This document shows, piece after piece, positions 11,901 to 23,900 of a stretch of 64,000 bases of DNA. Where the stretch lies: positions 44,923,501-44,987,500 of the forward strand of contig NC_073358.2 of assembly GCF_027580225.2 (NCBI RefSeq), in the 5' to 3' direction. The notes beneath the pieces are model-generated. The model ran no database searches, was not told the DNA's origin, and was given only the letters and a program-made list of their open reading frames with translations. The position numbers and the translations under genes are program-made. Each line of letters opens with the position of its first letter. Positions within the stretch are counted from its first letter, which is position 1. This DNA comes from Misgurnus anguillicaudatus (Eukaryota > Chordata > Actinopteri > Cypriniformes > Cobitidae).

Positions 11901-14900
11901 AGGGTAAATTATAAAAGAAGTTAAAAAAAATAATTTTTTGCACATGGCTTACAAAAAATAAACAGAAATATCTGCATACAATGCCAGTATATCTGACCTT
12001 AAGGTGTGACCGTGCAGGGAGATTATTAACCCAAAATATCAAAATTTTGAGAATGTTTAAAGCATCATCTGTCTTTCTGTAGTCCTCAGTATGGAGCCGG
12101 TCAGCAATGTTGCTATGACAAGGCCGGAGTTCAGGTACTCACAGCGGACTCTATTGGTGGCAGCACCCCGGACCGAGGGCACGATTGGGGGTCACCACCG
12201 TACGGAAAACCACCTAGAGTTCCTGGATTCTCGCACTGGATATATGACGTCATCAGTTTCTATTACTGCTGTCTTTGGTCGGATAACTGCGAGTATTACT
12301 TTACTCACCGGCCGTCTAGTGACTGCAGAACATATCGTCCTCCTAGAGCGGGTAAAAAATTAACTTGAATATCTGATTTATATGCAATAAACTTTTTACT
12401 GTGGGCATAATACAGTAAATGTTTTTAAGTTTTTAAGAGTAAGAGTCTTACTTAAAGGAGACATTTCACAAGACTTTTAAGATATAAAAAAATTATTTGG
12501 TTTCTCCAGAGTACATATGTGAAGTTTTAACTCAAAATACCATATAGATAATTTATTATAGCATGATTAAATTGTCACTTTGTAGGTGTGAGCAAAAATA
12601 TGCCATTTTTGGGTGTCATTTGAAATGCACTAAATGGCAGTGCCGTGGTTGGATAGTGCAGATTAAGGGGCGGTATTGTAATAATTATATCCCCTTCTGA
12701 CATCACAAGGAGAGCCAAATTTTTCACATGCTTGCAGAATGGTTTACCAAAACTACTGGGTTGTTCTTTTTTACTGGAAGCACCCAATTATAGCACTTAA
12801 ACGTGGAAAAATGTTCATGATACGTCTTCTTTAAGGATTTTGTAAAGTTTTGTCATTGACTGCAAGTAGAAACAGGGCTGAAAATGTGATCAGTACACAG
12901 TGCAAGCCAGATATGAACCTGCAGTGCTCACATGAGCACCTCGGCTTAATGTGTCAGAGCATTGCAATGGCTTCCGCTTCTAGAAGTTGTTGGAACAAAC
13001 AATAGATTATAAAGTGATTCCCTACATTTATTCTTTTTTTACATTAGCTGCTGTACTTGGTGATCCCCACTTTGTGACGTTCGACGGTGTGACTTTTACC
13101 TTCAATGGGAAAGGAGAGTATCATCTAGTCCAGTCCTCATCGTATCAGCTGTCTGTGCAAGGAAGGACCGAGCCAATGAAATCAAAGAATGGTGAGTCGG
13201 TGAAATATATTGGGGTGGTTTCCCAGACAGGGATTAGCTTAAAGGATTATTCAATTTAAAAAAAAAAAAATCCAGATAATTTACTCACCACCATGTCATC
13301 CAAAATGTTGATGTCTTTCTTTGTTCAGTCGAGAAGAAGTTATGTTTTTTTAATTAAAACATTCCAGGATTTTTCTCAATTTAATGGACTTTAATGGACT
13401 CCAACACTTAAAGGAATAGTCTACTCATTTTCAATATTAAAATATGTTATTACCTTAACTAAGAATTGTTGATACATCCCTCTATCATCTGTGTGCGTGC
13501 ACGTAAGCGCTGGAGCGCGCTGCGACGCTTCGATAGCATTTAGCTTAGCCCCATTCATTCAATGGTACCATTTAGAGATAAAGTTAGAAGCGACCAAACA
13601 CATCAACGTTTTTCCTATTTAAGACGAGTAGTTATACGAGCAAGTTTGGTGGTACAAAACAAAACGCAGCGCTTTTCTAAGTGGATTTAAAAGCGGAACT
13701 ATATTGTATGGCGTAATAGCACTTTTGGGAGTACTTCGACTCGCCTGAAAAATCCGCTCCCCTTCTCACTCTCATAATGGGAGAGGGAGGGTGTTACTGC
13801 GCCGAGTCGAAGTACCCCCAAAAGTGCTATTACGCCATAAAACACAGTTCCTCTTTTAAATCCGCTTAGAAAAGCGCCACGTTTTATTTTGTACCACCAA
13901 ACTTGCTCGTATAACTACTCGTCTTAAATAGGAAAAACGTTGATGTGTTTGGTCACTTCTAACTTTATCTCTAAATGGACCATTGAATGAATGGGGCCAA
14001 GCCAAATACCGTCGAAGCGTCGCAGCGCGCCCCAGCGCCCACGTGCACGCACACAGACGACAGAGGGATGCACCAACAATTCTTAGTTAAGGTAATAACA
14101 TATTTTAATATTGAAAATGAGTAGACTATTCCTTTAACAGTTTTTATGGAGTTTAAAATTGCAGTTTCAAAGGACTCTAAACGATCTGAAACGAGGCATA
14201 AGGGTCTTATCTAGTGAAACGATTGTCATTTTTGGCAATAAAACTAAAAAATATGCACTTTAAACCACAACTTCCTATCTCCGGTCCCACATGTAATTGC
14301 GTAATGACATAGAAAGGTCACGCGTTACATCTATGAAATGCACATTTGCGGACCATTTTAAACAATAAACTGACACAAAGACATTCATTAGTATCAATCC
14401 ACATACAACAACGTCAGAACGGTCCTCTTCGCCACACTTGTAAACACTGGGGCGTAGTTTTGCATACGTCATCCGTGACCACTTGACGTGATGACGTATT
14501 ATGTGAGGTACACAGCCGGAGGAAGACGAGAAATTTTGGTTTAAAAGTGCATATTTTTCATTTTTCTTGCCAAAAATGGCAATCGTTTCTCTAGATAAGA
14601 CCCTTTTGCCTCGTTTGGGATCGTTTGGAGTCCTCTGAAACTACAATTTTAAACTGCATTAAAGCTGTTAAGTGTTGGGGTCCATTAAAGTCCATTAAAA
14701 TGAGAAATATCCTGGAATGTTTTCTTCAAAAAAAAACATAACCATAGCCGTGATGTTAAGACTGCGTCTTAAGTATGATTCTGACTAACTAGCAATTAGT
14801 TAGGGCTAATCAGTCTTATTATTTGGATTTAAATTAGACCAATCTACCTTTCTATGTAACATACTTAAAACACTTATGATCAGTCTTGAAGAAAAAAATT

Positions 14901-17900
14901 AATGACTAACTTTTAAAGCTAGTCTTAAAGTTTTATGCAACCGGCCACAGGACTAGGCCTTAGTTTAATTAGGAAAAATAACTAGTTTTAACAAACATGT
15001 CTTACTAAAAAAATACTTTTTGAGGCAAAACAAAGGGCACTGAGGTATTTTAAGATATTTCAGTGCAAGTTGTTTTTAGTTTGGACACCTCTTACATTTA
15101 TTTTTGTCTAGGACTTGTCTAATCCCTGTCCGGAAAACCGCCCTTTTATGTTAAGCATGCATTGAATCTTAGACCAAGTATTGTAGTCAACCAAGTATTA
15201 TACTTTCAGGTTTAATTACTAATGCAACACGACTCTGTTCTGTGGCCATGAGGGAGAAAGACTCTGATGTCATAGAGGTGCGACTTGGAGACCAAATAGA
15301 TCAGCTACAAGTGTTAATGAACCAGCAGGTTCTTACATTCTCTGAGAACGAATGGATGGATCTTAAAGGTAAGACCTGTAAATGTCTAAAGGATAGAGTG
15401 TTTACTAGGATATAAGAATCAGTAGAGGTCAATGGATCAATTTTACCATCTGTCCCTATGTGTGGCTTTTCACTTTTGAAGCTGAACTGTTTGTCATGTT
15501 GAACTCAGTCTGTTCAGATCAGAGTCAGATTTGACAAAGCACAAAGTAGAAACAGTACAAAAGATTTCTAACATAGTTGCTTTGATGAAATATTTGGTTT
15601 AATCTAAAAGAAACAAACTCTTATTTTTTTATGCCTTTCAGACAAGTTTCATCAAAGGTCTATTCTCAATAAGCAGATTTATGTCATTTGTTTCTGTATT
15701 ATGTCCTGATGTGTGTTATGTTCTGTTGTGTTCGGTCTATCTTAGGCGTTTTTGTTTTTTCCCCGAAACCATCTGATGTGACGGTGATGTTTCCATCGGG
15801 TGCAGGGGTGGAGGTCAGAGGAAGTGCAGGGGTCATGACCCTTACTGTTCTACTGTCCGATGAATTTCAGAACCACACGCAGGGCCTGCTTGGTACAATG
15901 AACAATGAACCTGAAGATGATTTTACTTCTAGTAACGGTGTGATGATTCCACTCAGCAGCAGTGCTCAGGATATATTCACATATGGTGCCGGCTGTGAGT
16001 AATACTTCACTTTTACTCTACTTCACTTTTACTGCACTTCAGTTACAATTTGCTTCATTTTTGCTCCACTTTTCTTTTACACCAGGTCACTTTTATTACA
16101 TGTTACTTTCACTCTACTTTCACTTCACTTTACTTTTATTCCATTTTACTTTTAATCCACTTCACTTTGAATGTACTCCACTTTACTTTGACTCCACTTC
16201 ACTTTCACTACACTTTTACTCCACTTTAGTTTGACTCCACTTTACTTTTACTCCACTTTACTTTGACTCCACTTCACTTTCACTCCACTTCACTTTTACT
16301 TCACTTTACTTTGACTCCACTTCACTTTCACTACACTTTTACTCCACTTTAGTTTGACTCCACTTTATTTTAACTTCACTTTATTTTAACTTCACTTCAC
16401 TTTCACTACACTTTACTTTCCCTCCACTTTAATTTGACTCCACTTTACTTTGATTCCACTTCACTTTCACTACACTTTTACTCCACTTTAGTTTGACTCC
16501 ACTTTACTTTGACTCCACTTTGCTTTCACTCCACTTTACTTTCACTCCATTTTACTTTGACTCCACTTCACCTTCACTTCACTTTTACTCCACTTTGCTT
16601 TCACTCCACTTTACTTTCACTCCATTTTACTTTGACTCCACTTCACCTTCACTTCACTTTTACTCCACTTTAGTTTGACTCCACTTTACTTTGACTCCAC
16701 TTCACTTCACTTTAACTCTACTTCACTTTCACTCCACTTCACTTTCACTCCACTTCACTTTCACTCCACTTTACTTTTACTCCACTTTACTTTGACTCCA
16801 CTTTGCTTTGACTCCACTTTGCTTTGACTCCACTTCACTTTCACTCCACTTCACTTTCACTCCACTTTACTTTGATTCCACTTCACTTTCACTACACTTT
16901 TACTCCACTTTAGTTTGACTCCACTTTACTTTGACTCCACTTCACATTCACTCCACTTTACTTTTATTCCACTTTACTTTGACTCCACTTTGCTTTCACT
17001 CCACTTTGCTTTCACTCCACTTTACTTTCACTCCACTTTACTTTGACTCCACTTCACCTTCACTTCACCTTTACTCCACTTTACTTTGACTCCACTTCAC
17101 CTTCACTTCACTTTTACTCCACTTTAGTTTGACTCCACTTTACTTTCACTCCACTTCACTTTTACTCCACTTTACTTTCACTCCACTTCACTTTAACTCC
17201 ACTTCACTTTAACTCCACTTCACATTCACTCCACTTCACTTTCACTCCACTTTACTTTTACTCCACTTTACTTTCACTCCACTTCACTTTTACTCCACTT
17301 TACTTTCACTCCACTTTACTTTCACTCCACTTCACTTTTACTCCACTTTAGTTTGACTCCACTTTACTTTCACTCTACTTTACTTTCACTCTACTTTACT
17401 TTGACTCCACTTCACTTTCACTCCACTTCACTTTTACTCCACTTTACTTTGACTCCACTTCACCTTCACTTCATTTTTACTCCACTTTAGTTTGACTCCA
17501 CTTCACCTTCACTTCACTTTTACTCCACTTTAGTTTGACTCCACTTCACTTTCACTCCACTTTGCTTTCACTCCACTTTACTTTCACTCCACTTCACTTT
17601 TACTCCACTTTAGTTTGACTCCACTTTACTTTCAATCCACTTCACTTTAACTCCACTTCACTTTCACTCCACTTCACTTTCACTCCACTTCACTTTCACT
17701 CCACTTCACTTTCACTCCATTTCACTTTTACTCCACTTTACTTTGACTCCACTTTGCTTTGACTCCACTTTGCTTTGACTCCACTTCACTTTCACTCCAC
17801 TTCACTTTCACTCCACTTTACTTTGATTCCACTTCACTTTCACTACACTTTTACTCCACTTTAGTTTGACTCCACTTTACTTTGACTCCACTTCACATTC

Positions 17901-20900
17901 ACTCCACTTTACTTTTATTCCACTTTACTTTGACTCCACTTTGCTTTCACTCCACTTTGCTTTCACTCCACTTTACTTTCACTCCACTTTACTTTGACTC
18001 CACTTCACCTTCACTTCACCTTTACTCCACTTTACTTTGACTCCACTTCACCTTCACTTCACTTTTACTCCACTTTAGTTTGACTCCACTTTACTTTCAC
18101 TCCACTTCACTTTTACTCCACTTTACTTTCACTCCACTTCACTTTAACTCCACTTCACTTTAACTCCACTTCACATTCACTCCACTTCACTTTCACTCCA
18201 CTTTACTTTTACTCCACTTTACTTTCACTCCACTTCACTTTTACTCCACTTTACTTTCACTCCACTTTACTTTCACTCCACTTCACTTTTACTCCACTTT
18301 AGTTTGACTCCACTTTACTTTCACTCTACTTTACTTTCACTCTACTTTACTTTGACTCCACTTCACTTTCACTCCACTTCACTTTTACTCCACTTTACTT
18401 TGACTCCACTTCACCTTCACTTCATTTTTACTCCACTTTAGTTTGACTCCACTTCACCTTCACTTCACTTTTACTCCACTTTAGTTTGACTCCACTTCAC
18501 TTTCACTCCACTTTGCTTTCACTCCACTTTACTTTCACTCCACTTCACTTTTACTCCACTTTAGTTTGACTCCACTTTACTTTCAATCCACTTCACTTTA
18601 ACTCCACTTCACTTTCACTCCACTTCACTTTCACTCCACTTCACTTTCACTCCACTTCACTTTCACTCCATTTCACTTTTACTCCACTTTAGTTTGACTC
18701 CACTTTACTTTCACTCTACTTTACTTTGACTCCACTTCATTTTCACTCCACTTCACTTTTACTCCACTTTTACTCCACTTTAATTTGACTCCACTTCACC
18801 TTCACTTTACTTTTACTCCACTTTAGTTTGACTCCACTTCACTTTTACTCCACTTTAGTTTGACTCCACTTCACCTTCACTTCACTTTTACTCCACTTTA
18901 GTTTGACTCCACTTTAGTTTGACTCCACTTCACTTTCACTCCACTTTGCTTTCACTCCACTTTGCTTTCACTCCACTTCACTTTCACTCCACTTCACTTT
19001 TACTCCATTTTAGTTTGACTCCACTTCACTTTCACTCCACTTTGCTTTCACTCCACTTCACTTTCACTCCACTTCACTTTTACTCCATTTTAGTTTTACT
19101 CCACTTTACTTTCAATCCACTTTACGTTGACTCCACTTCACTTTCACTCAACTTTACTTGCACTCCACTTCTACACCACTTCACTTTAAATGTACTGTAC
19201 TTTCACCCCACTTTACTTTGACTCCACTTCACTTTCACTCCACTTTATTTTCACTCCACTTTTACACCACTTCACTATTAGTCCACTTCACTTTGAATGC
19301 ACTCCACCTTACTTTGACTCCACCCCACCTTCACTCAATTTTACTTTTACTCCACTCCACTTACACTCCACCCTACTTTAACTGTACACTTTTACTCCAC
19401 ACCACTTTGACACCACTCCATTTTCATTCCACCCCACTTTACTGTTACAACACTTCACTATAGTTTCACTTCCCTTTTATTATACTTGACTTTGACTTCA
19501 CTACCCTCTAAAACCATTTTATTTTTACTACACTTTTCTTTCACTCCATTAATCTTGCATGTACTAACCTATCTCTCTGTTCAGTCAGGGTTTAAAAAGA
19601 TTTAAATTGCAGTCTGATTAAGCATTAGAAAAGTTACACTTTTCTTTTGGTTCAGGAACATCTACAAACAAGTCTTAAGAGTACACAAGAGGACATTGAA
19701 ACTGACATGAGGATTTAATTTCATAAGGCTTTAAAATCGTAACAAACATGACATGAGTCAGGAGGATGCATGAGGTCATATCTAAAATTGGTCTTTCCAA
19801 AATACTTTGCGTGCTCATCTTTCACAACATCCTATGTGTTTTTCTCAACAGGGGCTGTTTCCAATGAAACTTCACTGTTTACTTATGACTCAATCCACCT
19901 CCTGGATGAATACTACTATGCTGCAAAGCACGATCCATCTTTCATCCCAGATTTTTTTGTGACTGAAGACCCTAAAGACCCCCTGTATGAGGCGACGCTG
20001 CAGATGTGTTCAGGGGAGGGGGCGCAGTTTTGTAAATATGATGCGCTAATCACACGCAGTCTGGAACAAGGCAATGCCACATTGCTGTCCTTCAAGGGTT
20101 ATACGTCCATAAAGAAAGCTCTGGAACCTGGTTAGTATATTTAGAGGAACTGTGGAACACAATGATGGTTAAAGTGATCAAAAAATGCTTATTATAAAGA
20201 ATCTTATAATGTAAACTATTACTATCACTATTAGCAGAAGTTTTCAAACGTCATGATGGCAAGGACCTCCTTCCTTAAATGCATATTCTTGTTTAAAGAG
20301 ATAAGCTCACAGGTAACACTTTACTTTTATAGACAACTTTAGACATTTTACTGTTATAAGTATCTTTGGAACTACATGTAAGATATAATTGACGATAGGC
20401 TGTTTCATCGTGGGTGTGCATTATTTTCAAATATTTAAAGAAATCAGTCAGTTTTTCCGCTTATACCACGGTTACCACAGACATTGCTCTGGTGGTTATT
20501 TGAAGACAGGTTAGGTGTGCGTTTTAGAGAAAAATACATCAACACTCGTGGAACATTTCTCAACCAATTAGAAAAAAGTATTCAAGGCTCATAGTATAAG
20601 TACAAATATTCTACTAACTTTTACCTTTACCCTACCCCCTAATTCTCTAGTACTAATACTCTAAGTAAGGGATAATGTAGAGGCAGCCGGTAGTTATTGG
20701 GAAATAAGCCCCGACAGTGTGATCAGGACCCGACGCGAAGCGGAGGGTCTTGTATCACACTGAAGGGGCTTATTTCCCAATAACTACCGGCTGCCTCTAC
20801 ATTATCCCGCTTATTACACGGCTACTTGCCACATAAGAAAAAAAACTGGACATGAATATGAATTTTAAACATTTTATTGGCATATTTGTTTTAAATTAAC

Positions 20901-23900
20901 ATTTTTATCCTTCTGCGAAACTTTGCACAGATGCATAAAATGATCGTAATACCTTATTAAGATCCGCTGCTTCATACTTGTCTGTCTCCATTTTTTCTCT
21001 TTTAGCCAGTCTTTGAGAAGTTTTAATCCCCATTCTGTATTTTTGTGTGTGTTGGCTTCGTAGCTGTCATGCTCTATTTTGTCAAGTTCAGTCTCAGTAA
21101 GCTGTCTGTGTCTTGTCGTGGTTGTCGAGTGTTTGTCACAAGATGGCGCCAAGCAGACAGTAATCTTTATTGATCTTTATTGGCGCGGAACGATTTTACT
21201 CGTGCAAGTAGTCCGGCTATGCGTTATTAATTTGGAGCGGTTATTATTTGAAAAGAACGAACCTGCAAATGTCTCAACTGACCAATCAGAATCAAGCATT
21301 CCAGAGAGCCGTGTAATAATGAGAGTTAGCTGACATGCAGTTCCACAGTTACTTATAGTAGACTAAAGTGTACTATGTGTACTACTTATAGTAGTACACA
21401 TAGTAGACTAAAGTGTACTACTTATAGTAATATCTAAAGTGTACTATGGAAAAAAAAAACCAACTCACAAAACATAGATTTCCTAAATTATTACTGGAGT
21501 GTTTTATTGTACCTGAAACCACATGGTTTAAGGCTTATCAGGGTGATTCAGATTTTTTAGGCACTCACATAAGTCTTATCAGTAGTTTTTATTATGATAA
21601 AGGTAATACCAACATTACAGTGTTATCAGAAAATCAGTGTGCTGTTGAACTTTAAACATCACATCCAGATCACAGTGCATTATTATAAATGTGACCCTGG
21701 ACCTCAAAAGCAGTCTTAAAGGTGCAGTGTGTACATTTTTTCTTCGGCATCTAGTGGTGAGATTTCAAATTGCAACCAACGGCTCAGTCGACGGCTCATC
21801 CCTCACTTTTGAAACGCATAGAGAAGGTACGGTAGCACCACAGGACAAACACGTCATGGTCAGAGACAACTTGGTAAACGAAGTTTGTCCGTTAAGAGCT
21901 TCTGTAGAACCATGGCGACACAAAATGTAAGGGGACCCTCGGTGTATGTAGATAAAAACTGCTCATTTAAAGGTAATAAAGACATAATGGTTCATAATGA
22001 AAGGTCTTTATACACCACTGATAATATAGTTATGTAGATTATATTGCATGTCTGCCAAGGGATTCTTCTAAAAGTTACACACTGCACCTTTAAGTGGAAC
22101 GGGTACATTTGTAGCAATAGCCAACAATATGCGCATATCACAGCTGTCAATCATGACATGACACCACCGTTTTTATATCATTAAACTAAACACAAACTTA
22201 TTTTAAAACCATTTGCATCAGCGTGATAAAAACTACAATAAATGACAGAAACCAGGTTCAGAAAAAAGATAATTGAAGTGTAATAAAAAAAATTTGTTGG
22301 TCTGAAGTCCCATTGAATAACATGGGGAGGCGGGGTTTATGACCTATACTGGGACCAGTCACTGGGGGGGCGATCGAGACATTTTGACTTCACTTTTCAG
22401 GGCTTGTGCGGCACGCTTGGTCTTTACTACCTTACTGCCTTTACTGGAGCCGAATCTGATCCAGAAAATGCAGTCGACCGAATTGATCGATTAACTTTGT
22501 TTGAACAGAACGTCACAGATTGGTAAACAACAAAATAACAAAAAAAAAAGCGGTACTCTGCACTGCACAAAACTTGCGTTTGAATCATGGTTTGAATAGT
22601 CACTAGTACATTTTTTAAATATGAAAACATAGACTACTTACAGGCTGTGAGTCAGAAGTGGGCAGGATTATGAAGATGATTGTCGTGTCCACGTCAACAG
22701 GCCCAGGAAGTAAATCGTTGCCTACAATCCGTGTGTTTGTTGTAGTCCAAGAAAAGAGATTTACGTTGGAAACGATAACTCGTGTCATCGTTTACTTTGG
22801 GATTTATACCTTTTGCATATCGTTAACATGTACTAATACAAACACACCAAAGGAAATGTAAAATCGTGAATCAGAAAATTGGTGCTCTTTAAAAACCTCT
22901 GATATATACATTAATATTATGTGATCTTAGGTCTCAAATCCAGTTCTCATAATCTATTGATGATGCCTTACTCAGTCAATATTAAAGATATCAAACATTA
23001 AATATCAAAAAATGTTCTTAGGATGATTTAATGTAGAAAGCAGTTAATCACAAAAAATGTCTTCAGCTGGGTTGTCGCGTAGGAGATGTTTTAATGTTTT
23101 TTTTTGCAATTGTTGTTACTTTTTATCACAGTACAGACCTGTGGTTGGTTGGCACCACCCCACAATGGTGAGAAAAAGGGAACCTTGTACCTAGAAGGAG
23201 CAAATATCACGTTCTCGTGTAATGATGGATACAACCTCTATGGGTCCCAGCAACGCACCTGTCAAAAGGACGGCACGTGGTCTGGACGGGATACAAGCTG
23301 CGTGGCTGGTGTGTAAATTTAATTCACATCAATAAATAAAGTGTATTGCTTAATATAACTATTTTAGCCTTCATTAACTAATATGAAATGGTCCAACAGA
23401 GTGTTAAAGGTACAGTTCAACGAAAAATGAATATTTTTATTAATTTATTATTATTAATATTTATTTTTTTCCAAACCTGTATAAAGATATTTTGAAAAAT
23501 GTACATAACCAAACAGATCTGGGGCACAATTACCTTCAATAGTATTTTTTGTTCCTACTTTGGATGTCAGTGGTGCCCCAGATCTGCAAACTTTTTTCAA
23601 AATATATTTTTGTATACAGCAAAACAGAGAAAAGTATGCAAGTTTGAAACAACTTAAGGGTGAGTAAATTATTTTTCTGTGAACTATTCCTTTAAGTACC
23701 TCAATTTAATCAAGACAAAAACTTCAGGCCACTGTTTTCTCAAAAAAAAAAAAAAACTTGTATATGTGACATCACAACTTGTGGGAGGAGCTCATTGTGG
23801 GAGGGCCATTGCAATGATAATTCAAAGCAACCAATGTCATCCACTTCTGTTCAAACTATTTTATGCTATATTTGTAAACAAAGTCGCCACTAGGTGGCAG

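Larger units (their letters stand above)
13212..15143. mobile_element. GGGGTGGTTTCCCAGACAGGG element with nested insertions
   Basis: Left end GGGGTGGTTTCCCAGACAGG and right end CCTGTCCGGAAAACCGCCC are complementary. Internal ACTAGGCCTTAGTTTAATTA, TTGAGGCAAAACAAAGGGCA and CAGTGCAAGTTGTTTT match the copy at 30840-32668. It fills most of the susd2 intron between exons 7 and 8 and has been split by later TTAA insertions. Confidence 0.7.

Noticed and set aside
12091..12363. 90-codon plus frame [14 protein letters not shown]...
   Set aside because: It is the wrong reading frame of exon 6; the correct frame gives the AMOP cysteines and continues exon 5.
15962..19463. Plus-strand frames rich in [13 protein letters not shown]
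   Set aside because: Readings of the 16-bp minisatellite within a susd2 intron; composition follows the repeat, not a protein.
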